Both the position numbers and the translations under genes were made by a program. The notes under the pieces were generated by a model. It did not search any database. It saw only the letters and a list, made by a program, of their open reading frames with translations, and was not told the origin of the DNA. Below are positions 23,717-35,422 of a DNA stretch of 64,000 nt, piece after piece. The DNA comes from Galeopsis tetrahit (lineage: Eukaryota > Streptophyta > Magnoliopsida > Lamiales > Lamiaceae): the NCBI GenBank assembly GCA_963675135.1, contig OY776120.1, positions 21,728,001-21,792,000 of the forward strand, written 5' to 3'. Every line of letters begins with the position of its first letter. The stretch's first letter is position 1.

Positions 23717-25026
23717 TGTTGGGATATGAATCCTAGAACAAGTCCTAAATGATGAAAGATAAAAGATGAAGTTTTGATAAGCCAAAAGTAGACTTGAATA
23801 TTTTCTAAGTGTTGACTGATCTAGTCTAGTTAAGAGAAGTCATCTTGTACAAGACCAGTAGAGTTCACATGAGTTAACATATGAAAAGACAAGTACTTAT
23901 AATTGATATCATATTATTACTTCATATTTGTGTATATTAACTGTTTAGATTGTTATTGAGCTATGAATAATTGTTGTATAGAGCTCATAATTTTAAATGT
24001 AATAGATAGATTCTTTGTATAGTTTTCTAAGTTGACTAAGCTTTGTAACAAGAGCTTAATGTAATGTAATAGTCTTGTTAGGATTAGATGATAGGACTAG
24101 ATTAGTTCTATGTTGTAATCTGAAGAAGTCTACTGCACAAGACAAGTAGAAGACGCAGTCTACTACTGAAGGACAAGACAGGTGCGCGACTTAAACAAGA
24201 CAGGTCAACTTGAAGGTAATTACAGAAGCGTGTTAAAGGTAAAGATTGAAGAGTTAGTTACGGAATAACTAATTAACTGAAGAAACGCGTGAAAGGATAA
24301 GAAGAATCAGTTACAAGTTAGTTTACAAGAAAAGGTTGTTATACAACTGAAAGTTCTTGGAATTGGAAGTCTATAAATACCGCAAGGTATTGATCGATTA
24401 AAGACTACTACTGAAAAATTACAAAAGCATTAATATTCTACATTCAAGTGAAGAAATTATTCTCAGAGATTGAAGTTCAGAAAGTGAAGATACACAAGAC
24501 AAGTGAAGATCGAAGAAGGCTACTACTGAACGAAGAGAAGTTTTATTTTTGTTTACTGTTTCAAGTTGCTAGTTACTTGTAAAATAGCTAGTTAGATCGA
24601 AGAGGCACTTGGTAGTGTTGTCGAGAAGATCTAAGTCTTATTTCTTGGGACTTAAAGCTACAAGAAAATATTACTCCATTGGACGAGTTAATAAGAATAT
24701 CACAACTGGGTTTGTGAGAGTGGATGTAGACAAGTTGTCGAACCACTATAAATCTCGTGTTTGATTTACTTTACTGTTTTGTTTGTTGTTTAATTGATTA
24801 ATCTTTTACTTGTTAAACATATATAACTGAACAAGACAAGTTGAGTAAACACTGAAACAGAGTTCTCGAAATAAGTTGAGTATAAACTTTAATTGGGCTC
24901 ATTGTTAATTTCGTATTCCGCACATTGTAATTCTGATATATCGAAAGATTTTTGAAAAGTCTATTCACCCCCCTCTAGACATTTTCACTAGCTTACTCGT
25001 TATTAAACTCAACTTAGGGACCTACA
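23717..25026 (+). repeat. 3' LTR of element B (1310 bp), first copy
   Basis: Starts TGTTGGGATATGAATCC and ends GGGACCTACA; the last hexamer is CCTACA rather than CCAACA. TATA box TATAAATA at 24372-24379. Hairpin chain at 24595-24747. Confidence 0.92.
24595..24747 (+). other. Conserved hairpin chain in the LTR of B
   Basis: CACT/AGTG (24606-24609/24614-24617) lies inside GATCGA...TCGA...GATC. TAAGTC/GACTTA lies at 24632-24637/24649-24654. CACAA/TTGTG lies at 24701-24705/24712-24716. AGTGG/CCACT (24719-24723/24743-24747) encloses GACA/TGTC. The duplicate at 28426-28578 has TACT for CACT, which still pairs through G-U. Confidence 0.65.
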
Positions 25027-25367
25027 AGTTGAAAGAAGAAATTGCAAGTCTGAATGAGAAAATCAAACTCAGGAAGCAACAGAAACAACAAGTTGAAGAA
25101 ATTGTTGACAAGAAGAAAACTGATGTTGCTGGAAGTTCTAGTCAGAAAAAGAGGAAATTAATTTTGTCTGATGAAGAAGAACAAGAAGAAGAAACTGGTA
25201 GAGTTAGCAGATCAAGAAGCAAGTTGAAAATTGGTGTTTCAAGTGAAGAAGCAGAATTGAAAAAGAAGAAAGAAAATGATGTTAAGTTTTTGAAAACAAG
25301 GTTTGATAATAGAGTTGCAGCTTTGAGAAGGAAATTGAATGCTCAGAGAAAAGCTGAAGGAAGAGAG
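25027..25367 (+). pseudogene. Fragment of element G ORF2 (duplicated copy)
   Basis: Codes for a Lys/Glu-rich coiled coil (EEIASLNEKIKLRKQQKQQ), then an acidic/basic linker, and stops at the duplication junction 25361-25367. Beyond this the frame runs on into B ORF2 sequence, giving a chance chimeric frame 25029-26594. It matches 28858-29198. The CAG at 25344 is intact here, while the other copy has TAG. Confidence 0.9.
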
Positions 25368-27337
25368 AAGGGAATTCGTTTGAAAGTCAGCAGCAATCTA
25401 AGGAAGATGCTACCATCGGTAGAGATCGACACATCTTTAGAAGCTTATGATAAACTTCTTAGGATATGCACGTGGTATGCACTGAAGACATCCCCAACAG
25501 ATGATCTTTTTGAAGTCATACAAGGCATGGGTGGTATCTCCAATTTCATGGACTGGGAGATGGAGCAGAAGGAGAATAGTAGAGTTCAAGACCACTCGGA
25601 ATTATTTCCAGACCATGCTCTCACGGCTCTTGTGAAGAAGATGCTGAATATTTCAGATGACATACTATCTTCTCAACATATGTTTGATGTTGGTATTCAA
25701 ACTGATCTACCAGAAGAAGAGTTGAGAGCTGGAACTGTTGAAGCTGGTATTCAAACTTCAGATCAGTCAGAAGATGAGTTTGAAAAGTCTACTGATGCTG
25801 ATTCTTTCGACTTTGGAGTAGAAGACGATGAGTTTATGGATGTTGTGATGTTTACAAAAGATGAACTTGTTGAGAAAGTTCAAGAAGGAGTTGTCACTGG
25901 AGCTCAGTCGTCAACTCAAGGTTTTCCTGAAGGATATCTTACAGAGTTAAAGTCGGACTTGAAAGATGTTGTTCATTCTGTTATTGAAGAGTTCTTGAAT
26001 TCTAAAGTCAAGGACGTGCTAGTTGAGCAGAACCAATCACTTGTTGACTCCTCAAGAGAACTGATTGTAGGTGAGGTCAACAAAATGGACTCAACTTTCC
26101 GAGCAGAGTTGTATGCAGAAGTTGAAAGATTCTTACAGAAGCAAGTTGACTTTTCTGAGAAAAGATCTATCTCATTTGCTAGATCTTTGGCTGAAGAATC
26201 TGGCAAAATGGAACGTCTTTACCGTGTTAAGATTGAAATAGCTGATGAGCAAAGGCGAGAAGCACAAGATCAGTTGGTGCGTTCTCAAGCTATTCTTGCT
26301 GAGCTAACCAAGCAGAACACTCTACTGCGACAGACAGCTGTTCATTTCAAAGACGAGTTGGCCATTAACTCAAAGAAATTGGAGTTCACTGTTGATCGTC
26401 TAGACAAGATTAGTCAAGACAAGACGCATCAAAGACAGATAGAGCTAGCTTCAGAGGCTATGAAGGAAGCTATAAAAGAAGAAATGACTCGTTTTACTAG
26501 TCTATTCACTCTTAAGGCAAGTGATGAAGCCAAAAAGGGGGAAGAGATAAGTAGAGTTGAAGAGAAGAGAAGTCAAGTGCTGAACCGGAAATGAAGGAAG
26601 CTGCAACTGCTATACAGGGTCTCAAAATTCCCAAGAGAGGAAGGCTAGTCAAGAAGGCAGATCTTGAACAAGCTAAGGATGAAGAGCAGAAAAGACTGCT
26701 GAAAGGCAAAAGTATTGCGTCTCCTGAAGTTGAAGTTCAGACTAGACAAGTCAAGAGAAAACTTGTTCTAGAGAAAAAGAAAGAAGAATTAGGAGATATT
26801 CTAGCTGATATTGGTGATGAAGAGGTTGAAGCTCTTCATAAGAAGCAAAAGCTGGAAGAAGATCGTTATGCTAACAAGAAATTGTTAGGAAAACATATCA
26901 AGATGTTGCTGAAATTGAAAGCTGATCCAGATCAAGTAGAAGATGCCTACATTGATAATTTCATTGACAACGAACATAAAGATGCATGGTTCAAAGTCAA
27001 GATGAAGTGGGAGTTGGATCATTGGATTATTCGCAAATTTGGAGATCCAGATAGCAAAGAAGAGTTATATGCAATTTTTGATAAGTTCATGGAAACTCAA
27101 GATCGGGATTTATGGAACTTGATCATGAGGATTGCAACTGCTGTAAGTTTTAATATTCTTGTTCCTATCTTTCCTAAATGGATTACTCCAATGTTAGGTT
27201 CTGGAAAGAGGATCGATTTCAATCATATCAAGAAGTTTGAAGAAGACCTACTGGATAAAGAGAAGATCGAAACTGAAGAACATATGACAGTCATTCACAA
27301 AAGGCTACTAGATGCTTTTGGTGTTCCAAGTTCTTAA
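25368..27337 (+). pseudogene. Duplicate of the 3' half of B ORF2
   Basis: Same content as 21543-23506: the second conserved block, coiled coil, internal PPT-like tract (26532-26547) and C-terminal block ending at 27337. Unlike copy 1 it keeps the base near 26203 and a CAG at about 26616, but has a 5-base insertion (repeated GAGAA) near 26566 that shifts the frame and ends the chimeric frame at 26594. Each copy is therefore broken in different places. Confidence 0.9.
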
Positions 27338-27547
27338 GAAGGTACTTTATCAGATTAGTTTTTGTTTTTGCTCTGATACTTAGTCTTATTTTATTTTGAT
27401 TAAGTATTTGTAATATCTACTGATCTTGTTTCGAAATGAATGAAAAGATAAGTAATATTTTGATGTTTAAAGACAAGATAACTACTTAACTAGTCTACTA
27501 TTGTGAAAAGATTCAAGTAGTTTTGGCTTCATCAAAAAGGGGGAAAT

Positions 27548-28857
27548 TGTTGGGATATGAATCCTAGAACAAGTCCTAAATGATGAAAGATAAAAGATGA
27601 AGTTTTGATAAGCCAAAAGTAGACTTGAATATTTTCTAAGTGTTGACTGATCTAGTCTAGTTAAGAGAAGTCATCTTGTACAAGACCAGTAGAGTTCACA
27701 TGAGTTAACATATGAAAAGACAAGTACTTATAATTGATATCATATTATTACTTCATATTTGTGTATATTAACTGTTTAGATTGTTATTGAGCTATGAATA
27801 ATTGTTGTATAGAGCTCATAATTTTAAATGTAATAGATAGATTCTTTGTATAGTTTTCTAAGTTGACTAAGCTTTGTAACAAGAGCTTAATGTAATGTAA
27901 TAGTCTTGTTAGGATTAGATGATAGGACTAGATTAGTTCTATGTTGTAATCTGAAGAAGTCTACTGCACAAGACAAGTAGAAGACGCAGTCTACTACTGA
28001 AGGACAAGACAGGTGCGCGACTTAAACAAGACAGGTCAACTTGAAGGTAATTACAGAAGCGTGTTAAAGGTAAAGATTGAAGAGTTAGTTACGGAATAAC
28101 TAATTAACTGAAGAAACGCGTGAAAGGATAAGAAGAATCAGTTACAAGTTAGTTTTCAAGAAAAGGTTGTTATACAACTGAAAGTTCTTGGAATTGGAAG
28201 TCTATAAATACCGCAAGGTATTGATCGATTAAAGACTACTACTGAAAAATTACAAAAGCATTAATATTCTACATTCAAGTGAAGAAATTATTCTCAGAGA
28301 TTGAAGTTCAGAAAGTGAAGCTACACAAGACAAGTGAAGATCGAAGAAGGCTACTACTGAACGAAGAGAAGTTTTATTTTTGTTTACTGTTTCAAGTTGC
28401 TAGTTACTTGTAAAATAGCTAGTTAGATCGAAGAGGTACTTGGTAGTGTTGTCGAGAAGATCTAAGTCTTATTTTTTGGGACTTAAAGCTACAAGAACAT
28501 ATTACTCCATTGGACGAGTTAATAAGAATATCACAACTGGGTTTGTGAGAGTGGATGTAGACAAGTTGTCGAACCACTATAAATCTCGTGTTTGATTTAC
28601 TTTACTGTTTTGTTTGTTGTTTAGTTGATTAATCTTTTACTTGTTAAACATATATAACTGAACAAGACAAGTTGAGTAAACACTGAAACAGAGTTCTCGA
28701 AATAAGTTGAGTATAAACTTTAATTGGGCTCATTGTTAATTTCGTATTCCGCACATTGTAATTCTGATATATTGAAAGATTTTTGAAAAGTCTATTCACC
28801 CCCCTCTAGACATTTTCACTAGCTTACTCGTTATTAAACTCAACTTAGGGACCTACA
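27548..28857 (+). repeat. 3' LTR of element B, duplicated copy (1310 bp)
   Basis: Same ends, length and TATA position (28203-28210) as 23717-25026. It is followed by the same AGTTG flank. It is a duplication product, not a second insertion. Confidence 0.92.
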
Positions 28858-29603
28858 AGTTGAAAGAAGAAATTGCAAGTCTGAATGAGAAAATCAAACT
28901 CAGGAAGCAACAGAAACAACAAGTTGAAGAAATTGTTGACAAGAAGAAAACTGATGTTGCTGGAAGTTCTAGTCAGAAAAAGAGGAAATTAATTTTGTCT
29001 GATGAAGAAGAACAAGAAGAAGAAACTGGTAGAGTTACCAGATCAAGAAGCAAGTTGAAAATTGGTGTTTCAAGTGAAGAAGCAGAATTGAAAAAGAAGA
29101 AAGAAAATGATGTTAAGTTTTTGAAAACAAGGTTTGATAATAGAGTTGCAGCTTTGAGAAGGAAATTGAATGCTTAGAGAAAAGCTGAAGGAAGAGAGTT
29201 TGACAAAAATTTTCAAGATGAGAACTTTGTGGATTTTATTGTTCTAACTGAAAATATGGAATATTGGAAAAATCTGAAGAAGAAGTGGCAGATTGCAAAC
29301 TTCATTGTGAGGAAGTTTGGTGATCATTCAAGCAAAGAAGCTGAATTTGCTGATTTTGAAGAGTTCATGCTGAACATAGATAAAGATTTTTGGGAAGATA
29401 TAGCACAAGTTGCTGCTCGTGCTGGAACAAAGATTTTATGTCCTGAAGAACCAAATTGGGAACCTCCAAGACTAGAGAATGGAGAACCTGATTACAAGGA
29501 GATTAGTAACATAATTGCTGAGATTATCAAAGAAGAAGGAATTACTGATCATCAACATATGATGGATATCAAAGCAAGGCTTTATGTTGCATTCAGAATC
29601 TGA
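28858..29603 (+). pseudogene. Element G ORF2, C-terminal part
   Basis: Resumes at the B insertion point and ends at TGA 29601-29603. It has a Lys/Glu-rich coiled coil, a basic stretch KKKKENDVKFLKTRFDNRVA, and the C-terminal block NMEYWKNLKKKWQIANFIVRKFG...DFWEDIAQVAARAG...CPEEPNWEPP ending YVAFRI. TAG at 29174-29176 interrupts it; the duplicate has CAG at this codon, so the stop arose after the duplication. Highly similar to D 36830-37879. Confidence 0.88.
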
Positions 29604-29954
29604 AGATACAGAAAGAAGATGAAGGACTAAGCTCACAAGATAATATTTCTTAACCTTAATCTTTATTTCTATATTTTTTGTTTGTTTCATATTTTGTTAG
29701 TATGTGTAATATGTGCATTATCTGATCTAACTTGAATATGAATCTGGGATTTTGAATTGATGAATTGTTATGATAGACTACATACTTAACTACTGATTTA
29801 TTAACATTTAAGTAGTTTTGGCTTCATCAAAAAGGGGGAAATTGTTGGGATATGAATCCTTGAAACAATGTTCTAATTAATGATTGTATGTTTTGATGGC
29901 CAAAAGCAACTTAAAGTTAGTAATATATGTGGTTCTAAGTCATCTTAACTTAGT

Positions 29955-30165
29955 CATCTGAAAATAAGATTACTGATCTTAACTGAGTCATATGATAATA
30001 AGTTTACTGATCTTATTAAGATGTATTGAAAATAAGATTACTGATCTTAATGGAATCTGAGAATAAGAATATTGATTTTAATGAGATATTTGAAATCTAA
30101 GTTACTGATCTTATCTGAGTTTACTGATCTTATATAGTTACTGATCTTATTGTGTTTACTGATCT
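29955..30165 (+). repeat. U3 array of ACTGATCTTA in the G LTR
   Basis: About seven irregularly spaced copies of TTACTGATCTTA or close variants. The reverse complement TAAGATCAGTAA forms the arrays in the D LTRs, which lie on the minus strand. Confidence 0.7.
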
Positions 30166-30961
30166 GATATATGAACTGTTAGGAACTAAGCTGATGTTTT
30201 GTATTGTATAGACAGCTTATAGTGTAGGACTTAGATGTACTCATCTGTATATAGTTCAGTTGATGTATAGATAGGTTTTATATATGTAAAGTTGTATTCT
30301 ATTGTATTCAGCATTGTAAAAGTTCAGAACAGTAAGTTTAGAACACTAGATTAGAAGAAGATCAGAAGACTAATGAAGACTCAGAAGACTACTTCAGAAT
30401 AAGAAGACTTCAAAGAAGAGTTGAAGAGAAGCTTAGAAGAATTCTTGAGAAGTACAGAACAGTTTAAGTTACTGTGCTGAATGGCTTAAGAACAGTAAAA
30501 ATCAGAACAGTAAGTTACTGTGCTGATTTGGTGAATTTGAAGAATAAGTTTGGAAAGCTTATTTAAAGAGTAACTGAAGATATATTTGAAGATATGCTGA
30601 CTTGGAATATGAAAGAAGTTACAAAGTCGGTTACAAGAAGAAGTTACAAAAATAGTTTTAGAGTTAGTTGAGAGTTAGTTCACAAACTGCTAACTGTCAT
30701 ACTAAGTTCTATAAATATTGTATGATCTCCTACTTGAAGAGACTACTGAAAAGACTGCTACTACTGAACAATTACTGATCTTAGAAGAATTCAAGAGCAA
30801 GTCTACAATCAAGAACTCACAGAGTTAAGGAAATCAAAGCAAGGAGAAGCCACTTAATTGAAGAGAAGAATCAAAGGCTACTCAAAGAGAAGTTTTACTT
30901 TTCATTTTAAAGTTTGTATTGTTGTAAACAAGTGTGCTAGTTACTTGTAGAATTACTAGTC

Positions 30962-31104
30962 GATCGAAGATACACTTGGGAGTGTAATCGATAAGATCAC
31001 AGTCTTAATATTGGGACTTTAAGCCACAAGAAACTCAAGGAAGAGTAATAAAACATCACAACTGGGATTGTGAGAGTGGATGTAGACTTATTGGTCGAAC
31101 CACT
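30962..31104 (+). other. Conserved hairpin chain in the LTR of G
   Basis: TACACT/AGTGTA (30971-30976/30981-30986) with loop TGGG lies inside GATCGA...ATCGAT. AGTC/GACT lies at 31001-31004/31015-31018. CACAA/TTGTG lies at 31057-31061/31068-31072. AGTGG/CCACT lies at 31075-31079/31100-31104 and encloses GAC/GTC. Confidence 0.65.
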
Positions 31105-31374
31105 ATAAAATTATGTGTTCTTTATTTTCTGTTTGATATATCTGTTTATATTGTTTAACCAAGAACAGTAGAATTTATTAAGTAAAGATCTGATTAAAAG
31201 TTGAGTATAAATCTAAAACTGGAAGTACTGATCTGACTCAGTAAGAACAGTACTATTCAGAACACTATTCCGCATTATAAACTCTGATATTTTGAAAGAA
31301 TTTGGAAAGTCTATTCACCCATCCCCTCTAGACTTTCTTAGCTTACTCAATCTTAACTGAACTTGGGACCAACA

Positions 31375-32081
31375 CTGAGGGTATACTAGGAGAATATACA
31401 ATTAAGGGGGAATCTGTGATTTCTTAAATAACCTTATGTCGCCTCCTAAGTCGTTAAAAGTCATCTTGTTCTAATATACTTCTAGTATCTATTCTCAAAT
31501 ATCAATTGAGATAGATAGGTACAAAAAGGTGGTTCGCTCATCAGACAGACAAGCACAGTCGAAGGGGGAACTCGCTTGGTGCAACCTATGTCTACTGATC
31601 TGTTCTGATGAACTCGAACACACAAGATAAGATCTTACATATTGTGTACTTTTCTAAGTGTTGTAAGCTATATTAAGGGTATAAATGTAATTTGAATTGC
31701 GAAATTATGGAATACCTAGAACTGGATTTATACACCCCACTTAATGAGATGCATACACCCAGTTTCCCGCCCAAATCTACTATCTTAGGTTAGATGAGTA
31801 CACTCTTCTATTCTAACCAATAGTATAGGCGGATTCCAAAATTTACAATATCAATACACATAATATTCTTAATTACAGCAATGAATTCGAAAGGTTTCTA
31901 TTCTACCGTTAAATCAATTCGCATTCGATCCACACCACTCATTCAAAAACCCCAAATTCATAAAACCTCCATTCCTAAAATTACTCCCTACGTTTTCACT
32001 ACTTTCCTATATTCAGGCACTCCAGATTTCTATACTTTACTAATCTTCTGTGTTTGAAACCTACATTTCTCTATAATCAAG
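31375..32081 (+). other. Element E pol-ORF2 spacer
   Basis: Non-coding. It begins GAGGGTA..ACTA, matching B at 19303. PPT-like tracts ATTAAGGGGGAATC (31401-31414) and GTCGAAGGGGGAACTCG (31557-31573). Block 31670-31800 aligns with B 19640-19790 and carries TATTAAGGGTATAAATG, a possible TATA region for ORF2. Confidence 0.65.
31401..31573 (+). promoter_or_regulatory. Two post-pol PPT-like tracts of E
   Basis: Same sequences and about the same spacing (157 bp here, 203 bp in B) as in B. Confidence 0.55.
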
Positions 32082-34513
32082 ATGGCTGTTGTGTTTATTT
32101 TCGATTCCGAATCTAACATGCAGACACCTTTTGATCTTACAAAATATGCATCGGAAAGGAAGGTGCATGTGGAGAGCTTATTATTCTTCAAGGGAAGGCA
32201 CACATATGATAACAAAGAAATTTTGATCAAGTGTTATCATTGTGGTTTGAAGCCATATTTGGAGATGGTTCCAGAAACTGTGTTCGAGGAAGAGGTTCTC
32301 GAGTTTTATGCGTCTGCTACTCACAGAGGTGAATACATTGAGTCCTTTGTAAGTGGTAAAAGGGCGAAGCTGTCTAGAGAGCTATTGAATGAGAAGCTCA
32401 AACTGAAGCAGGGTTCTATTGATATAGAATAGTACGCTGTAGGTCAAGAGCTTATATACCTTAGTATCTTTTGTGGAAAGAAATTGAAGTTAACAAATGA
32501 AGGAAGAGTACCACCAGTTAAGGAGAAACAATTGTTGCCTAAGTACAAGACCTTACTGGACATTGCAAGCAAGATGTTGTTGGGTGTCACAGGAAGTTAT
32601 GATTCAGTCACTCTACAAAAGTCGAGAGTGATGGCTGCGATTTATGATGGAATCACCGAAGGCAATTGGAAAAAGTTGTTTATGGATCGAGTAATGTTCT
32701 TTTCGAAGTATGTTAAGTTGGATAGTGCTACTGGACAATGGACAGTTAATGCTACAGTTAGCTTTGGGAACAAGCCGGGTATTCTCCTACCCTACTTGTT
32801 ACCATCCAAGAAGAACTGGAGCAAGGGTAAACCATTTCGTGTTTTGATGTTCTATCTAAAGAAGGATGCAATAGATAGACAGACTCAAGGCAGGATTGCT
32901 GAAAAGAAGCAGAGTCAAATCAATCTGAAAGATGCCATGATAGAAGCAAAGTCTTCTAGTGAGGAAGAAGACATGGAAGTTCAGGAAGGTGGAACTAGTG
33001 GTGCACTAGTAGAGTATGTTTCAGATGAAGCACAGATAGAACCTGTTGAAGATTCTGAAGAAACGGAATTAGATGAGTCTTCGAATGAAGAAATGGAGAC
33101 AGAAGAAGAGTACAGATTGAGGATTAACACAATTCCAAGGGGCGACTTATCTGGTCCTCCTCCTCCTACTCATCTATTGGCTGAGACGAGTTCACCACCA
33201 GCCAAGAAGGCAAAAACGCTTAGTACATCTTCTAGCGTTTTTGATTCAATTCTCTCTCCTCCATATATTCCTACTAAGGCTAGAACACATCGTCCTAAGC
33301 CTGATTATCAAACCACTCCCAAGTTTGTGCAACATCTAAGTTCACTCCTTACCCAAGACACTACTGTATTTGCATCAACTGATACTTCTATGGCTGATCT
33401 ACTTGACCAAACCACATTACAGCCCCAAGAAACCACCACCCAAAATCTATCTTTACCCACAACAGAAAATTTTGACCCAAACCCATCTATTTTGGAAACT
33501 CCACTAGCTGACACTTCGGGTACTGAGCTGAGGACCCCACTCACTCAGACCCCTCCCAAAAATAGATTTCCAAACCTGGTCGATTATCTAATGTGTCCGA
33601 GAGAAAAGAGACTTCGTGCACAAATGACCAAGAATCTGAAGAAGACTTTGTCATCGATTGAGATCGATACAGCTTCAGAAGCGTATGAAAAGTTGATCCA
33701 CGTCTGCACATGGGTTGCCTTGAGAGAAGGACCGTGTGAAGATATGTTTGAAGTGATAAATGGCATGGGCGTCATTTCCAACTTTCAAGACTGGGAATTT
33801 GAATAGAAGGAGATCAGTGGAGTCCGAAAACATGTTGATTTAAGGACTGAGGAAGCCTTAACTAATCTAGTTAAGAGACTGATGAACATTTCTGATGAAG
33901 TATTGCCAAATACTATCAGATCAAGTATTGGAATTCAAGTCTCTGAAGATGACTTGATGATTGAAGCAGAACCAGAAGAGTTGATGTCTTCTGATCCGAT
34001 TTCTGATTTGGACAATCCGGCTGATCATCTTAGAGGATTAATGTTTAGATTCCAAGTGGAACATGCTCATAGTCCGAGAACTAATGTTGGGCAGATCACA
34101 AGACAATTTGAACTAACATTTCAAGCAAACAAGTGTGCTTACGTTGCCAAGCTGGTTAATATGGTGAAAAAAGAGTTAGATGAAGTTGAACGCAAAACTA
34201 AGGAAGCAAGGCTAGCTATCATTCCATACTCACCTATTTTAAATTTAAAAGCAATAGCAGGAAGTGTGCTACCAGTAAAAGTAGACAAGGAGATCGTATC
34301 TACTAAGATGCAATTAGTTGAAGTTCCTATTGCGGATGAGTTTATCGAAGAGGCTATTCCTGAAGAAGTTGTTCACACAACTCAAGCCATTCCAAGCGTG
34401 TCTTTTGATCAGTTTAAAGATGATCTGAGACAAGTGGTAAAATCTTCGATAAATGAGTTTTTGAAGTCCGAAGTGAAGAAGGTTCTTCAAGAATAGAACA
34501 GTCTACTTGTGAC
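32082..34513 (+). pseudogene. Element E ORF2, N-terminal part
   Basis: ATG 32082. The N-terminal conserved domain (LLFFKGRHTYDNKEIL, LEFYASA, LLDIASKMLLGV, LLPYLLPSKK), an acidic Ser/Thr/Pro-rich linker, and the second block (VDYLMCPREKRLRAQM...HVCTWVALR...QDWEFE) agree with B. The remainder runs to the F insertion. In-frame TAGs at 32430-32432, 33804-33806 and 34494-34496; the last two stand where B has CAG/Gln. The frame continues at 51001 with compatible phase. Confidence 0.87.
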
Positions 34514-35277
34514 TGTTGGTGTATACTGTAAAGAAAACTTTTAGTGGGCTTTTGTGACGTATATTCAATTTCATTTTTATCTAAAATAAATGTTTTTTCA
34601 CATTATCGCATTCTTTGTGATTACTTGTATGTCTGCTTATTTTGCATTGTAGACGATGTGGTGGGTATGTAGTCACACAGAAGATCACATTGTCAGTTCC
34701 TTGTAAGATATAAACAGTATTCACAACTGAGATAGTTATGGACAAAACTATTGGTGGTTTGTCTTGGCCATTAGTTTATGCTAGTGCGCTGAGGCGTATT
34801 GAATGGATCACAGATAAGACATGTTCTTTTGTTCTGACTGTTATGAAGAACTAGAGGTCTTGGTGACTTTTATGATTCTTAACCCTAAGTGTGATATTTA
34901 GATGTGTGGGGTGCTTGTTCACTACTTTGATGTACCATAGGAGAGAATCTTGGTAGATTCTTCATGCTCCATATTTTGGGTAGTGGTGTTGGTCCCAAAG
35001 TTGAGTTAAGATTGAGTAAGCTAAGAAAGTCTAGAGGGGAGGGGTGAATAGACTTTCAAAAATCTTTCAAAATATTAGAATATGCAATGCGGAATTTAGT
35101 CTTCTTATGTACTGTACTGTGCTTACTCAGCTCAGATCAGTACTTTTAGAATAATATGGGCCTTACTAGTTTATACTCAACTTTTCTTTAGATCTTTATC
35201 TTTGTAAATTCTTAATGTTCTTAGTTAAACAATTCAAACAAATATCAAACATAAAATGTAAAGAACACAGAATTTAT

Positions 35278-35422
35278 AGTGGTTCGACAAATGTCTACAT
35301 CCACTCTCACAACTCCAGTTGTGAAGTTTTATTAACTCTTCCTTCTTGAGTTTCTTGTGGCTTAAAGTCCCAAGATTAAGACTGTGATCTTATCGATTAT
35401 ACCTCCAGGTATATCTTCGATC
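35278..35422 (-). other. Conserved hairpin chain in the D 3' LTR
   Basis: In + coordinates: AGTGG/CCACT (35278-35282/35301-35305) around GACA/TGTC; CACAAC/GTTGTG (35308-35313/35318-35323); AGTC/GACT (35366-35369/35380-35383); TATACC/GGTATA (35398-35403/35408-35413), flanked by GATC at 35386 and 35419. Confidence 0.65.

Larger units (their letters stand above)
13373..25026 (+). mobile_element. Element B: copia (Sirevirus-like), 5' end outside window
   Basis: Plus-strand element missing its 5' LTR and first part of gag, which lie left of the window beyond nested element A. Present: gag remainder, pol, spacer, ORF2, PPT and 3' LTR (23717-25026). Downstream flank AGTTG (25027-25031) is the expected target duplication inside the ORF2 of element G. 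Part of B (from 21536) and part of G were later duplicated in tandem, so a second 3' LTR exists at 27548. The words AGACAAGT and ACTCGTCT are conspicuously frequent in coding and non-coding parts. Confidence 0.9.
21536..29198 (+). repeat. Tandem segmental duplication, 2 x ~3.83 kb
   Basis: Copy 1 is 21536-25360 (3825 bp) and copy 2 is 25361-29191 (3831 bp). Each holds the 3' half of B ORF2, the B LTR and the first ~335 bp of the adjoining G ORF2. The 7-mer AAGAGAG stands at all three boundaries (21536, 25361, 29192), marking microhomology at the junction. Copies differ by scattered substitutions, plus 5-base and 1-base indels that account for the 6-bp length difference. Because B and G sequence moved together, the event came after B inserted into G. 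Confidence 0.93.
28858..31374 (+). mobile_element. Element G: copia (Sirevirus-like), 3' end only
   Basis: Contains the C-terminal part of ORF2, a 3' untranslated stretch, the PPT (29829-29842) and the 3' LTR (29843-31374). The rest of G lies left of the window because B and A sit inside it. The flank after the LTR, CTGAG (31375-31379), is the expected target duplication within the spacer of element E; the same place in B reads GCTGAGGGTA (about 19300). G is close to D: ORF2 tails and LTR U3 repeats match. Confidence 0.88.
29843..31374 (+). repeat. 3' LTR of element G (1532 bp)
   Basis: TGTTGGGATATGAATCC...GGGACCAACA, preceded by AAAAAGGGGGAAAT. TATA box TATAAATA at 30710-30717. U3 has an array of TTACTGATCTTA at about 29955-30165. 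Hairpin chain at 30962-31104. Confidence 0.93.

Noticed and set aside
27548..28857. A second, independent B-type insertion
   Set aside because: LTR, flanks and adjoining G and B segments are all duplicated together with an AAGAGAG junction, so it is one duplication.
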